A stretch of 64,000 nt of DNA from Photobacterium chitinilyticum (GCF_004104355.1 NZ_RJLM01000001.1:186001-250000), one strand, 5' to 3'; positions 27,815 to 37,091 are shown, numbered from the stretch's first letter. The notes: a model not told the origin generated them from the sequence alone. Translations and numbers: made by a program.

Positions 27815-28586
27815 AACCTATGGTCATAAGAATACTACTGAAATGGATCGTCCGGTGTTGGTCTTCTTGCATGGTTTGCTTGGTTCCGGACGTGATTGGC
27901 GTCAGGTGGTCAATTGTTTGTCGGCATCCTATTACTGTCTGACGATTGACTTGCCTGGGCATGGCCATAGCCAATTGTTGGCACCGTCTGATTTCGAGCA
28001 GGTTAACCAACAGATTCAGCAAACCTTGCACCACCGTAATGTTCGTTCCTATGTGCTGGTTGGTTATTCTCTGGGGGCTCGGCTCGCAATGTATCATGCT
28101 TGTTGTTCTGGCTCAGAAAATCAGGCGAACCTTGCTGGCTTGGTACTCGAAGGTGGCCATTTTGGGCTTCCACAATCAGAATGTGCCGCGAGATTCGCCA
28201 ATGATCAGAAATGGGCCCAGCGGTTTGCCTCTGAACCGTTACCGCAAGTTCTGGCCGATTGGTATCAGCAACCCGTTTTTTCATCACTAAATCATGACCA
28301 AAGACAAAGTTTGATCTGGAAACGCAGTGATAACCTTGGGTCTGGTATAGCACGTATGTTACTGGCTACATCATTAGCCAAACAACCTGAGCTGCAACAG
28401 AAGGTTGGAAACCTGTCGTTCCCGGTTCGCTATATTTGTGGCGAGAACGATAACAAATTCAAATGCCTGGCTGAGAATTCGGGATTAGAACTCACGGTTA
28501 TCCCGACTGCGGGGCATAATGTCCATGTTGAACTGCCTCATGAGTTCAGTATGGCTGTCACTCATTTTTTAGATAGATTGGAATAA
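27798..28586 (+). CDS. menH: SHCHC synthase MenH (alpha/beta hydrolase)
   Basis: Eliminates pyruvate from the MenD product to give SHCHC. The 262 residues carry the alpha/beta-hydrolase elements: oxyanion region FLHGLLGSGRDW, nucleophile Ser in VGYSLGARLAMY, and the catalytic His in TAGHNVHVELP. The start at 27798 lies within the end of menD, with GAGGTGAGG before it. The next gene, menB, begins 3 nt after the stop. Confidence 0.93.
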   Translation: MPLYSETYGHKNTTEMDRPVLVFLHGLLGSGRDWRQVVNCLSASYYCLTIDLPGHGHSQLLAPSDFEQVNQQIQQTLHHRNVRSYVLVGYSLGARLAMYHACCSGSENQANLAGLVLEGGHFGLPQSECAARFANDQKWAQRFASEPLPQVLADWYQQPVFSSLNHDQRQSLIWKRSDNLGSGIARMLLATSLAKQPELQQKVGNLSFPVRYICGENDNKFKCLAENSGLELTVIPTAGHNVHVELPHEFSMAVTHFLDRLE

Positions 28587-28589
28587 ATC

Positions 28590-29456
28590 ATGGCAAGAAC
28601 CGTAGGTCTGACTGAAGAAGAACTGTATGCACCAGTAGAATGGACAGATTGTTCAGAAGGTTATGAAGACATTCTTTTTGAAAAATCAGCAGATGGTATC
28701 GCGAAGATCACCATTAACCGACCACAGGTGCGTAATGCATTTCGCCCTCAGACCGTCAAAGAGATGATTGATGCGCTGTCCGATGCCCGCTATGACGAGC
28801 AGGTTGGCGTTATTGTTCTGACGGGGCAGGGCGAAGATGCGTTCTGCTCTGGCGGTGATCAGAAGATCCGTGGCGACTACGGCGGCTACCGTGACAATGA
28901 AGGTACCCATCACCTGAATGTCCTGGACTTCCAGCGTCAGATCCGTACCTGTCCGAAGCCGGTTATTGCGTCTGTGGCGGGTTATGCCGTTGGCGGTGGC
29001 CATGTGCTGCATATGATGTGTGATCTGACAATTGCCGCAGAGAATGCACAGTTTGGTCAGACTGGTCCTAAAGTAGGTTCATTTGACGGTGGGTGGGGTG
29101 CATCTTATATGGCTCGCATCGTTGGCCAGAAGAAGGCGCGTGAAATCTGGTTCCTGTGTCGTTTCTACGATGCACAGGAAGCGCTTGATATGGGCCTGGT
29201 AAACCATGTTGTTCCTTATGCCGAGCTTGAGCGTGAAACTGTACGCTGGTGCCGTGAAACACTACAGCATAGCCCGATGGCACTACGTTGCCTGAAAGCG
29301 GCGCTGAATGCCGATTGTGATGGTCAGGCAGGCCTTCAAGAGTTGGCAGGTAATGCGACTATGATGTTCTATATGACCGAGGAAGGTCAGGAAGGCCGTA
29401 ACTCGTTCAACGAGAAACGTCGTCCGGACTTCAGCAAATTCAAACGTAACCCATAG
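28590..29456 (+). CDS. menB: 1,4-dihydroxy-2-naphthoyl-CoA synthase MenB
   Basis: Crotonase-fold enzyme that closes the second ring, turning o-succinylbenzoyl-CoA into DHNA-CoA. The 288 residues include [16 protein letters not shown], the oxyanion-hole stretch [18 protein letters not shown] and the catalytic [14 protein letters not shown]. Strongest codon bias in the operon by eye. In the pathway it follows MenC and MenE, whose genes lie just downstream. Confidence 0.97.
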   Translation: MARTVGLTEEELYAPVEWTDCSEGYEDILFEKSADGIAKITINRPQVRNAFRPQTVKEMIDALSDARYDEQVGVIVLTGQGEDAFCSGGDQKIRGDYGGYRDNEGTHHLNVLDFQRQIRTCPKPVIASVAGYAVGGGHVLHMMCDLTIAAENAQFGQTGPKVGSFDGGWGASYMARIVGQKKAREIWFLCRFYDAQEALDMGLVNHVVPYAELERETVRWCRETLQHSPMALRCLKAALNADCDGQAGLQELAGNATMMFYMTEEGQEGRNSFNEKRRPDFSKFKRNP

Positions 29457-29472
29457 GGCGAGTACTGAAGAT

Positions 29473-30447
29473 ATGCGTAGTGCAAAGTTATATCAGTACC
29501 AGCTGCCGATGGACACCGGTGTGATCCTGCGTGATCAGCGCCTGGTTACTCGTGAAGGCTGGATTGTTGAATTATGTAACGGTGATACTGTCGGCTACGG
29601 TGAAATTGCACCGTTGCCGGAGTTTAGCCAGGAAACAGCCGAACAAGCTGGGGAACAGGCCCAGAAAATGTTGGAGAGCTGGGTTAAAGGTGAGGCTCTG
29701 GAGCTGGCATCTGCTTTCCCGTCGGTGGCATTTGGCCTGAGTATGGCCGAGCTTGAATTGGCTGGTGGCCTACCGTCAGAAGGCAACTATCAGGTTGCGC
29801 CGTTATGCTCCGGTGATCCGGACGATCTGGTTGAAGAGCTCAGCAAAATGCCTGGCGACAAGGTTGCCAAGATCAAAGTCGGTATGTACGAAGCGGTTCG
29901 CGATGGCATGGTTGCCAATATGTTTATCGAGGCGATCCCGGCAATTCGCTTGCGTCTTGATGCCAACCGTAAGTGGACACCACTTAAAGCGCAGCAGTTC
30001 GCCAAGTATGTCAAACCAGAGCACCGTGCTGGTATAGCATTTCTCGAAGAGCCTTGCAAAACGCCTGAGGATAGCCTGGCATTTGCTCTGGAAACCGGCA
30101 TTAACATCGCATGGGACGAAACTGTCCGTGATGAAGGGTTCGAAGTTAAAGCTGAACCTGGTGTTGTGGCGATCGTGATCAAACCGACGCTGGTTGGCAC
30201 GGTGCAGCGGTGTCTTGAGTTGGTTAAACAAACTCATGATGCCGGCCTAACCGCTGTGATCAGTTCCAGCATGGAATCGAGCCTGGGTCTGAATCAGCTT
30301 GCTCGTTTTGCTGCTTGGCAGACACCTGCGGTGATCCCGGGGCTTGATACTATGCAGTTGTTTAAGGCACAGCTAGAAACACCGTGGCCGAATAGCAATC
30401 TGCCGGTAACTGCACTGTCAGAACTTGAGGTGGTATGGCAGAACTAA
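29473..30447 (+). CDS. menC: o-Succinylbenzoate synthase MenC
   Basis: Enolase-superfamily dehydratase converting SHCHC to o-succinylbenzoate. The 324 residues retain the acid-base Lys in KIKVGMYE, metal ligands Asp in RLDANRKW, Glu in [11 protein letters not shown] and Asp in [10 protein letters not shown], and the second Lys in [11 protein letters not shown] at 29473 lies 16 nt after menB. The 3' end overlaps menE by 13 nt. Confidence 0.94.
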   Translation: MRSAKLYQYQLPMDTGVILRDQRLVTREGWIVELCNGDTVGYGEIAPLPEFSQETAEQAGEQAQKMLESWVKGEALELASAFPSVAFGLSMAELELAGGLPSEGNYQVAPLCSGDPDDLVEELSKMPGDKVAKIKVGMYEAVRDGMVANMFIEAIPAIRLRLDANRKWTPLKAQQFAKYVKPEHRAGIAFLEEPCKTPEDSLAFALETGINIAWDETVRDEGFEVKAEPGVVAIVIKPTLVGTVQRCLELVKQTHDAGLTAVISSSMESSLGLNQLARFAAWQTPAVIPGLDTMQLFKAQLETPWPNSNLPVTALSELEVVWQN

Positions 30448-31838
30448 CGTCATACTTTGCCACATGGCCCTGGCAACATTGGGCAACAAAGCGGCCGTCA
30501 GCGGCCGCTTTGTGTTTTGGTGAACAAACATTTAGCTGGACAGAAGTAGCGGCACGAGTTGATGATTATGCACAAGGCCTTGTTGAGCAGGGTGTGAAGC
30601 GTGATCAGGTTATTGCCGTTGTTGCGCCGAATTCAATTCAGGTACTGTGGTTGATTTTGGCCATAATTCGGGTCGGGGCGAGGTATGTCGGGCTTAATCC
30701 AAGAAGTACCCAGTCTGAATTGGATCAGCAGCTTGAGTTATTGCACTGTGATTATATCTGGTACCCTGCCAAGACTGGGCACGTATTCGAACAATACCAA
30801 AGAGTGAGGCTGCTGCCTCCTCAACAGCACCGCTTGGTGCCAGTGACTTGGCAGCCGACTCGTCCCGCGACCCTGACATTAACATCCGGTTCAACCGGCC
30901 AGCCTAAGGCGGTAGTGCATTCTGCACAGAGCCAGCTGGCTAGTGCCGAAGGACTATTGGAGTGGATGGATTTTAGTGAAAAGGATAGCTGGTTGCTGTC
31001 ATTGCCACTCTTTCATATCTCTGGGCTGGCAATTGTCTGGCGGTGGTTATACCGGGGGGCTAGATTGGTTGTTGCTGAAACCGCGATGTTTGATGCAGCA
31101 TTGGCAGCAGTGACTCATGCCTCATTGGTTCCGACTCAGCTTCAGCGTTTGCTGGCTACACAGAAAGATCCTGATTCGCCTTCGCTGGCGCTAAAGGAGG
31201 TGTTATTGGGCGGCGCGGTAATACCGGTTAGCCTGACTGATCAGGCCGAAAAGCTCGGGATCAATTGTTGGTGCGGTTATGGCTTGACCGAAATGGGGTC
31301 AACGGTAACGGTTAAGCGGGCAGATGCCAGTGCTGGTGTCGGTAGTGTGTTACCTAACCGTGAACTTACTCTGAAAGACGGCGAGATCCTGGTACGAGGA
31401 AAAACGCTGTGCATTGGTTATTATCGCAACAAGACTATTTTTCCTGTCGCAGAGGATGAATGGTTCGCAACCAAAGATCTTGGTCGTTGGTTAGATGAAG
31501 AGCTGCATATTCTGGGCCGGATAGATAACATGTTTATCTCCGGTGGCGAGAACATTCAGCCTGAAGAAATCGAGAAGGTGTTACTGACACATCCTGTTGT
31601 GAAACAGGCTTTCGTGCTGCCTGTCGATGATAGCGAATTCGGCCAGCGTCCTGTGGCGGTTGTAGAGACCGATAAAGCACTCGATGAAAATCTGAAAAAG
31701 GGGCTGCATAGCCATATGGAGGCTCAAGTTACGGCATTTCGTCGCCCCGTTGAGTATATGCCATTACCTGACACGCTTGGAGGCGGGATCAAAGTATCAC
31801 GCAAGCGGCTGGCGGAGTGGCTAAAAAAGCAGGGATGA
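30435..31838 (+). CDS. menE: o-Succinylbenzoate-CoA ligase MenE
   Basis: Acyl-adenylate-forming ligase that activates o-succinylbenzoate with CoA. The 467 residues show the P-loop [16 protein letters not shown], the [11 protein letters not shown] region, the Asp-containing ATKDLGRW and the hinge [20 protein letters not shown], with the catalytic Lys near the C-terminus ([14 protein letters not shown]). Starts inside menC (13-nt overlap). A perfect 12-bp inverted repeat covers codons 18-27. The operon ends in a GC-rich hairpin repeat. Confidence 0.95.
   Translation: MAELTSYFATWPWQHWATKRPSAAALCFGEQTFSWTEVAARVDDYAQGLVEQGVKRDQVIAVVAPNSIQVLWLILAIIRVGARYVGLNPRSTQSELDQQLELLHCDYIWYPAKTGHVFEQYQRVRLLPPQQHRLVPVTWQPTRPATLTLTSGSTGQPKAVVHSAQSQLASAEGLLEWMDFSEKDSWLLSLPLFHISGLAIVWRWLYRGARLVVAETAMFDAALAAVTHASLVPTQLQRLLATQKDPDSPSLALKEVLLGGAVIPVSLTDQAEKLGINCWCGYGLTEMGSTVTVKRADASAGVGSVLPNRELTLKDGEILVRGKTLCIGYYRNKTIFPVAEDEWFATKDLGRWLDEELHILGRIDNMFISGGENIQPEEIEKVLLTHPVVKQAFVLPVDDSEFGQRPVAVVETDKALDENLKKGLHSHMEAQVTAFRRPVEYMPLPDTLGGGIKVSRKRLAEWLKKQG
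30486..30513. repeat. Perfect 12-bp inverted repeat in the 5' part of menE
   Basis: ACAAAGCGGCCG (30486-30497) and its exact complement (30502-30513) with a TCAG loop, 51 bp after the menE ATG. On RNA this is a very stable stem followed by GTTTTGG. It could pause transcription or translation between menC and menE, or be an inserted palindrome. Confidence 0.9.
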
Positions 31839-31875
31839 GTTGCTAGTACCGAGTCTCGGGAAAGAGTCTTTTGCT

Positions 31876-31898
31876 CCCTCCCCTTTTGAAGGGGAGGG
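31876..31898. repeat. CCCTCCCCTT/AAGGGGAGGG hairpin repeat after menE
   Basis: Perfect 10-bp stem (31876-31885, 31889-31898) with a TTG loop; the cleanest copy of the family at 1598, 8285 and 20974. It lies between the convergent menE and LplT-PlsC genes. No T-run follows. Confidence 0.8.
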
Positions 31899-31966
31899 GG
31901 TAAGCGAAACCGTCAATACTTGCCGCGGCCTAAGAGCGTGGTTACCTCCTGCTCTATCCCTTGCTC

Positions 31967-33841
31967 TTATCTATTATCTCCCCGCAATGCCAATACCTGC
32001 TCTCTTAGTATCGTACTGCTGGCTTGTTCGGCGTGAATTGGGGATCCCGCGACAATGCATACTTTCGACCAAAATCGCTTAGGGAGCTTCAATAATGCCC
32101 GCCCGCCTTCACGGCTGAAGTAGCTGCCCCACAACCCTTGAAGGGCAACCGGTATTACCGGTACATTCGAGCGCTTAATGATAAGATCGATACCGCGCAT
32201 AAATGGCCCGATTTCACCGTCATGGGTTAGTTCTCCTTCTGGGAATACACACACAATATCCCCTTGTTCCAGGTAGCCATTTACTTTGACGAAAGCCTTC
32301 AGAATAGATCTGCGATCCGTAGAGTCTATTGGAATGACCTTGCAGGCCCTGCAGAAGGCCTTGATGAACGGAAGATTATAGATATCTCTATCCATCAAAA
32401 AACGTATTGGACGTGGGTATGCACCAGCCAGTAGCAGGGCGTCCACATAGCTCACATGGTTGCAGACAATCAGTGCGCCGCCATTGGCAGGGATATTGCT
32501 CAGATCCTTGTGGCGTACCCGATACATGGTGTGGCTGACCAGCCAGACGACAAAGCGCCAGAAAAAGTCGGGTGTTTGAATATAGATATAGAGGACAACA
32601 ACAAAGTTAACCAGCGATAGGAACAGGAAGAACTGCGGAATCGACAGCCCCATGACTGACAAAAAGACGATTGCCGTGATGGCGCTGGCAACCATAAAAA
32701 TGGCATTCCAAATATTGTTTGCTGCGATAATTTGCGCGCGCTCTTCTTCCTTGGCTCGACTCTGCATCATCGCGTAAAGAGGAACAATAAAAATCCCGCC
32801 AGAAACGCCCAACATTGTCAGAGAAACGAATACCCGAAATAGCTCTGGGTGAGTCATAAACTCCAAGAAGGTTTGCGTTGCCGGGATCACCTCCGGAGTG
32901 GCAAACATGAGGTCTGCCCCAAATAATGTGATCCCCAAGCTGCCCAAAGGAACAATCCCCGGCTCAATTCGATGACCAGACAAGCGGTCACACAACAATG
33001 AACCGATAGCGATACCGATGGAGAAGAGGGTTAGCAAAAACGAAACAGCAGCGGCATCGCCCCCTAGGTGTAGCTTGGCAAAATTGGGGAATTGAGTCAG
33101 GTAGCAAGCACCTAAAAACCAGAACCAGCTGATCCCCAGTACGCATTGAAATATCGTTTTGTCCTTGCGAGCAATCGCTAGTGTATGGCGGGTTTGGCGG
33201 ACAGGACGCCATTGAAATTGGATATTGGGGTTGCTCGGTTTCGCCTCGGGGATCCAGCGCGAGCTCAGATAGCCGATTACTGCAAAACAGATAACACTCG
33301 TAGCTGCGATGGCCGGTGCATGAGATTGATTGGCAATGACCCCTGCTAACAAGGTGCCCAGCAATATAGCCAGAAAGGTACCTGTTTCAACCAGCGCATT
33401 GCCGGAAACAAGTTCTTCCTTTTTCAAATGCTGTGGGAGCAGGGCATATTTGGCCGGGCCAAAGAAGGCTGATTGCGTTCCCATCAGAAACAGCAGTACC
33501 AATAATGCCATATAGCTTTCGGTGACGAATGCGATGGCGGCCAACGACATGATCACGATTTCAGCCATTTTGACCACTCTCATGATTAGTGCCTTGTCAT
33601 ATTTATCGGCAAGCACACCGGCAGAGGCAGAGAACAGAAAGAATGGCAGAATGAATAAGCCTGCGGCAAGATTGATAACCAGATCTGAATCTATGGGCAA
33701 AGTGCCGGGGGCGGCAAATGCGATAAGAATGAGCAGAACATTCTTATACACATTATCATTGAAAGCCCCAAATGCCTGGGTAAGAAAGTACGGTAAAAAA
33801 CGCTGTTTAGTTAATAGGCGAGACTGGGGCTTTACACTCAT
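31967..33841 (-). CDS. LplT-type MFS transporter fused to a PlsC-type acyltransferase
   Basis: 624-residue fusion. Residues 1 to about 415 form a 12-helix MFS domain of the LplT (lysophospholipid flippase) type: FLPYFLTQAFGAFNDNVYKN, then KYALLPQHLKKEELVSGNAL. Residues from about 430 form a soluble 1-acyl-glycerophosphate acyltransferase domain with NHVSYVD (HX4D) and FPEGELT. It should bring lysophospholipid in from the outer leaflet and re-acylate it at the inner face. Unlike E. coli Aas there is no acyl-ACP synthetase domain, so acyl-ACP or acyl-CoA must come from elsewhere. It lies 12 bp behind a TetR gene and probably forms an operon with it. Confidence 0.88.
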   Translation of the reverse strand: MSVKPQSRLLTKQRFLPYFLTQAFGAFNDNVYKNVLLILIAFAAPGTLPIDSDLVINLAAGLFILPFFLFSASAGVLADKYDKALIMRVVKMAEIVIMSLAAIAFVTESYMALLVLLFLMGTQSAFFGPAKYALLPQHLKKEELVSGNALVETGTFLAILLGTLLAGVIANQSHAPAIAATSVICFAVIGYLSSRWIPEAKPSNPNIQFQWRPVRQTRHTLAIARKDKTIFQCVLGISWFWFLGACYLTQFPNFAKLHLGGDAAAVSFLLTLFSIGIAIGSLLCDRLSGHRIEPGIVPLGSLGITLFGADLMFATPEVIPATQTFLEFMTHPELFRVFVSLTMLGVSGGIFIVPLYAMMQSRAKEEERAQIIAANNIWNAIFMVASAITAIVFLSVMGLSIPQFFLFLSLVNFVVVLYIYIQTPDFFWRFVVWLVSHTMYRVRHKDLSNIPANGGALIVCNHVSYVDALLLAGAYPRPIRFLMDRDIYNLPFIKAFCRACKVIPIDSTDRRSILKAFVKVNGYLEQGDIVCVFPEGELTHDGEIGPFMRGIDLIIKRSNVPVIPVALQGLWGSYFSREGGRALLKLPKRFWSKVCIVAGSPIHAEQASSTILREQVLALRGDNR

Positions 33842-33853
33842 TGATCTCTCCGC

Positions 33854-34450
33854 CTATGCCTGCCAAGCGTTCAGATAGGTGTCAATAAGGTTGTCGATCA
33901 GGGCTTTGCCATCAACAGGGGTTGAGGTAAATAATTTGTCATCTACTGTCAGCAGGGTGATACCGTGTACGCCGGCCCACAATACTCGGCTTGCCTCAAG
34001 AATCGCTTCGTCTGTTTTATTTGGCGTGATTTGACGTATCAGGCTTTCAAGCATGCCTGTCATACTGTCGATACGCTCAGATTGCCATTCAGGCAGCTCT
34101 TCACCGTTCATGGTATGTTGGAAAATCAGCTGCCAACGGTATGGGTGCTGTGAAGCAAAATTCAGGTAGCAGTAGGCAAGCTTACGTAGGGCATCTTCAG
34201 GTGAAGATACATCCTTCATTTGCTCTTCTGCCTCAGCAAACAGCTCATCTAGGGTTTGGGCAACAGCATGTAGCAGCAAAAGATTATAGTTACCAAAAAC
34301 GTTAACCAGTGTACTCGGCACATAGCCAATCATCGCCGCGACTTTGCGTAGGCTCAGTTCATGATGCGGATGTTCATCGAGAAAGTTTTTGACTTGCTCC
34401 AGTGTCATACTTACCAACTCTTCACGAGTGTGGTCATTTCGTCTTGCCAT
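33854..34450 (-). CDS. TetR/AcrR-family transcriptional regulator
   Basis: 198 residues: N-terminal helix-turn-helix (LSLRKVAAMIGYVPSTLVNVFGN, about residues 29-52) and an all-helical C-terminal ligand domain of the WHG type (CYLNFASQHPYRWQLIFQH, VLWAGVHGITLL). Typically a repressor relieved by a hydrophobic ligand. Because only 12 bp separate it from the downstream LplT-PlsC fusion, it probably controls its own operon, with a fatty acyl or lipid ligand as a guess. The 276-bp gap upstream, toward the TM2 gene, has no convincing operator. Confidence 0.88.
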   Translation of the reverse strand: MARRNDHTREELVSMTLEQVKNFLDEHPHHELSLRKVAAMIGYVPSTLVNVFGNYNLLLLHAVAQTLDELFAEAEEQMKDVSSPEDALRKLAYCYLNFASQHPYRWQLIFQHTMNGEELPEWQSERIDSMTGMLESLIRQITPNKTDEAILEASRVLWAGVHGITLLTVDDKLFTSTPVDGKALIDNLIDTYLNAWQA

Positions 34451-34726
34451 CGAATTTACTCTTAATCGAAGATAGTCTTACTTAGCTAATTGTAATACGG
34501 ATATTCACCGAGAGGTGGTTGCACAGTAAGCATAGTGTTCTGACTTCATTAAGCCAGCCAGATATTATAGAACGATGTTCGATATTTTAGTTGCTCTTGC
34601 TCTAACTGGTCAAGCAGAAACAAAGCTAGGCTTACTGTTACTGAGCTTGTTGTGACTTAAATCATACCGCCTGAATGCATTTTCAGCGCAAAATTGACCA
34701 ATTTCATGTATACAAAGTATTGGGAG

Positions 34727-35122
34727 CTACCTTTTGTTTTCGGCATTACGAATGGATACCTGATCATTTAACGTCCAGAAATCAACCAGGATACCAATGA
34801 GGAAAAAGCCGAAAGTGCATAGGTAAAGAATACCTGTTAGCCATTTTCCCATGTACATTCGATGTATACCAAACACGCCGAGGAAAGTGAGCAATAACCA
34901 CGCTACGGTATAGTCAATATCACCGCTCTGAAAGCGAATATCAGCTTCGCGATCCATTGAGGGGATCAGGAATAAATCTATTAGCCAGCCTATCCCACAT
35001 AAGCCCAGTGTCAGAAACCAAATGGTACCTGTAACAGGCTTACCGTAGTAAAAACGGTGCGCACCCGTGAAACCAAAAATCCACAATAGGTAGCCAATGA
35101 GTTTGCTGTGAGTGTCTTGCAT
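34727..35122 (-). CDS. TM2-domain membrane protein
   Basis: 131 residues with two TM2-like units, each a pair of helices with a GxHRFYxGK turn: FGFTGAHRFYYGKPVTG near residue 17 and LGVFGIHRMYMGKWLTG near residue 80. Inner-membrane protein of unknown role. ATG at 35122 has AGGAAACGTT upstream. Its first 83 nt overlap a possible upstream small frame on the same strand. Confidence 0.82.
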   Translation of the reverse strand: MQDTHSKLIGYLLWIFGFTGAHRFYYGKPVTGTIWFLTLGLCGIGWLIDLFLIPSMDREADIRFQSGDIDYTVAWLLLTFLGVFGIHRMYMGKWLTGILYLCTFGFFLIGILVDFWTLNDQVSIRNAENKR

Positions 35123-35273
35123 AACGTTTCCTGTTGTTGTGATTCATGAATATGACACTGATAATAGCAATAAGTGCAGTAATACCAACTAGATAATATA
35201 ATTGTTCGGGCTCGTGGCCCCTAGACTGCTGATAATTGTTAGTAACAATTTGCTCCGGCTGTTTAGTTGACAT
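35040..35273 (-). CDS. Possible small membrane protein preceding the TM2 gene
   Basis: 77 codons from ATG 35273. The first 50 residues look protein-like: a polar start MSTKQPEQIVTNN, a hydrophobic helix LYYLVGITALIAIISVIF and a basic stop-transfer NHNNRKRYAR. The last 27 residues overlap the TM2 gene in another frame. No ribosome-binding site is visible at the start, so it may be a chance frame filling most of the gap before the TM2 gene. Confidence 0.3.
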   Translation of the reverse strand: MSTKQPEQIVTNNYQQSRGHEPEQLYYLVGITALIAIISVIFMNHNNRKRYARHSQQTHWLPIVDFWFHGCAPFLLR

Positions 35274-35329
35274 TCAGAAGTAGCACGTTAGGATGCAGAA
35301 GCATATATTTGGCAAAGGTATTCATATCA

Positions 35330-36202
35330 ATGAAACGCTTCTTCACAGTATTTGCTTTGATCTTGACGGTGTCTTTTATGACTCCGCATGCAGAGGCAAA
35401 GAAATTTGGCGGTGGTAAGTCGTTTGGTAAAAGCTTTAAAACGGCACCTGTTAAAAAACAGCAACCGCAACAAACTGACACGCTAAAACAACAAAAGCCT
35501 GGTGCAAACCAAGCTGGAAAGTCGAGCAAAAAAGGATTAATGGGCGGCTTGCTGGGTGGTTTATTGGCGGGTGGCCTACTAGCTGCTTTCTTTGGCGGCG
35601 CATTTGAAGGTATCCAGTTTATGGATATTCTGATTTTTGGTCTGATCGCGTTTGTAGTCTTCAAGCTATTTAAGACAATGCGTGGCACGAAGCGTACCCC
35701 TATGGGCCATCGTGAAGCCTATGCCGGCAATTCGCCCCAGCATAAACAGCATCGCCAGGCAGCTAGTGATGCAAATACTGGTTTTTCGCAGCAAGGCGGA
35801 TATGCTTCAACAGATAGCGATGTGCCTTTTAACCTGCCTCCTGGCTTTAATATGAATGCGTTTCTAAATGGTTCGCGTGACCATTATCGTATTATCCAGG
35901 GTGCCTGGAATCATAACGAACTAGATAAAATTCGTGAGTATGTTAGCCCTGCGCTATTGAATGATCTGGCAGCGGAACGTGCAAAGCTTGATGGTGAGCA
36001 GCATACCGAAGTGATGTATGTTGATGCAGAGCTGGTACGTGCAGACTACGATTCGAGCACGGCACAGCTGAGCATTAAGTTCTCTGGTCGCTATAAGGAT
36101 CGCAACGAGGGTGTCGAAGAAGATATTACTGATGTCTGGCATCTTGAGCGTGATTTACGCACTCCTAATGCGCCATGGCTTATTGTTGGTATTCAAGCTT
36201 AA
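35330..36202 (+). CDS. Tim44-like domain protein, membrane-anchored
   Basis: 290 residues. Signal-like N-terminus (MKRFFTVFALILTVSFMTPH, cleaved after AEA), a Gly/Lys/Gln-rich linker (KFGGGKSFGKSF), a glycine-zipper segment GLLGGLLAGGLLAAFFGGAF near residue 91, a hydrophobic helix MDILIFGLIAFVVFKLF, and a C-terminal Tim44-like domain from about residue 180 (LNGSRDHYRIIQGAWNHNEL to the end). Bacterial relatives may bind membrane proteins; function is not established. The frame extends 63 bp upstream, but MKRFF with AAAGG before it is the sensible start. A strong terminator follows. Confidence 0.85.
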   Translation: MKRFFTVFALILTVSFMTPHAEAKKFGGGKSFGKSFKTAPVKKQQPQQTDTLKQQKPGANQAGKSSKKGLMGGLLGGLLAGGLLAAFFGGAFEGIQFMDILIFGLIAFVVFKLFKTMRGTKRTPMGHREAYAGNSPQHKQHRQAASDANTGFSQQGGYASTDSDVPFNLPPGFNMNAFLNGSRDHYRIIQGAWNHNELDKIREYVSPALLNDLAAERAKLDGEQHTEVMYVDAELVRADYDSSTAQLSIKFSGRYKDRNEGVEEDITDVWHLERDLRTPNAPWLIVGIQA

Positions 36203-36229
36203 TATTTGAACAACAAGCTAATCTGATTG

Positions 36230-36257
36230 AAAAAACCGCTCATCTGAGCGGTTTTTT
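36230..36257. terminator. Intrinsic terminator after the Tim44-like gene
   Basis: A-run, stem ACCGCTC/GAGCGGT (36235-36241, 36246-36252) with an ATCT loop, then a six-T run. Confidence 0.9.
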
Positions 36258-36394
36258 ATTCTCTGGTAATATTCATTTCTTTGAACTATGTCTCTTTTTA
36301 CGCTCGATGATTGCAACAGATATGATCTCGTCACCTACTTTTATTCAGCCCAGCCGCTAGTATTAAGGCAGGCCAAAGAAATAAAGAGGTGACT

Positions 36395-36640
36395 ATGCCA
36401 TATACAGCTGAACTAGTTAATGAAATGAATTTACTAGTAAAATTTCCAATGCACAGCGATATGGAAGGAATAAAGGTACGTAGTGATGCTGGGCCAGAGT
36501 TGGTGGACGCAGCAAAGCGATTGTACGCAAAGGGGTTGGTGACAAGTGAAGATGGTGGTTACCTGACCTACTCTGGTCATCAGGCGGTAGAGCATGCCAA
36601 GTCAGTATTACGTATTTTAACGGGTAAAACAGCCGTATAA
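36395..36640 (+). CDS. TIGR02647 family protein
   Basis: 81-residue soluble protein MPYTAELVNEMNLLVKF with ELVDAAKRLYAKGLVT and GGYLTYSGHQAVEHAKSV. This matches the small family TIGR02647, found in vibrios and pseudomonads, with a compact winged-helix-like pattern; its function is unknown. ATG 36395 follows AGAGG by 5 nt, which is better than the GTG six bases earlier. Its 3' end faces the YkgJ-type gene, which starts 274 bp further on and runs toward it. Confidence 0.85.
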   Translation: MPYTAELVNEMNLLVKFPMHSDMEGIKVRSDAGPELVDAAKRLYAKGLVTSEDGGYLTYSGHQAVEHAKSVLRILTGKTAV

Positions 36641-36665
36641 CTAATTTAATGGGTAGAGCATGGCT

Positions 36666-36914
36666 TTAGGTCATGCTTTCCAATTCAGTAATATTCTCTA
36701 ATGCTTGTTTTGATGTCTTACCGCAAAGGTCAGGACAAGCTTTGAAATGGTGACAGACTGCAGGGCGCTCAGGCTTGCCAAATAGCTTACACAGGTTGTC
36801 GTCATTGAGTTGTATGCAACGTATACCAGCCGGTTTTCCGCTAGGCATTCCCGGGATTGCGGAAGTGATACTCGGCGCGATACAACACGCTCCACAACCT
36901 AATCTACACTCCAT
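36666..36914 (-). CDS. YkgJ-type cysteine-cluster protein
   Basis: 82 residues of the PF03692 zinc/iron-chelating family, with the motif CRLGCGACCIAP at the N-terminus and CIQLNDDNLCKLFGKPERPAVC and FKACPDLC further on (eight or more Cys in total). Such proteins are thought to hold a metal or Fe-S centre; substrates are unknown. ATG 36914 has AGGTGG upstream. It is divergent from ycgN, a larger member of the same family, across 228 bp. Confidence 0.87.
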   Translation of the reverse strand: MECRLGCGACCIAPSITSAIPGMPSGKPAGIRCIQLNDDNLCKLFGKPERPAVCHHFKACPDLCGKTSKQALENITELESMT

Positions 36915-36996
36915 AACCCACCTATAATTAATTAGTCACTCAAAACGGGTGCGAAAGTTACCATTCAAAAGCAATTGGATCAAAAAAAATTGGTTT

Positions 36997-37048
36997 ATCA
37001 GACCACAAATAATAATGACTATTATTACGGCAGTTTGTGGCCTCTGAT
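36997..37048. promoter_or_regulatory. Nested palindrome with a Fur-box-like core between two cysteine-cluster genes
   Basis: Outer arms ATCAGA + CCACAAA (36997-37009) pair with TTTGTGG + TCTGAT (37034-37048, a CC bulge between the parts). The inner arms are TAATAAT/ATTATTA (37010-37016, 37021-37027). The 19 bases 37008-37026 agree with the Fur consensus at 13 of 19 positions by my count. It sits midway between the divergent ykgJ-type gene and ycgN and may control both. Confidence 0.4.
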
Positions 37049-37091
37049 CTCAATGAAACACTTGCACTTTACCTGCTGGACGGCTATAAAA

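Noticed and set aside
31840-32082. 80-codon plus-strand frame after menE
   Set aside because: Spans the hairpin repeat and the 3' end of the opposite gene; low-complexity product.
34601-34617. FadR-like AACTGGTC upstream of the TetR gene
   Set aside because: Only the left half of the site is present; the right half does not match.
35263-35688. 141-codon frame antisense to the Tim44-like gene
   Set aside because: Pro/Lys-rich product is the shadow of the Gly-rich linker on the other strand.
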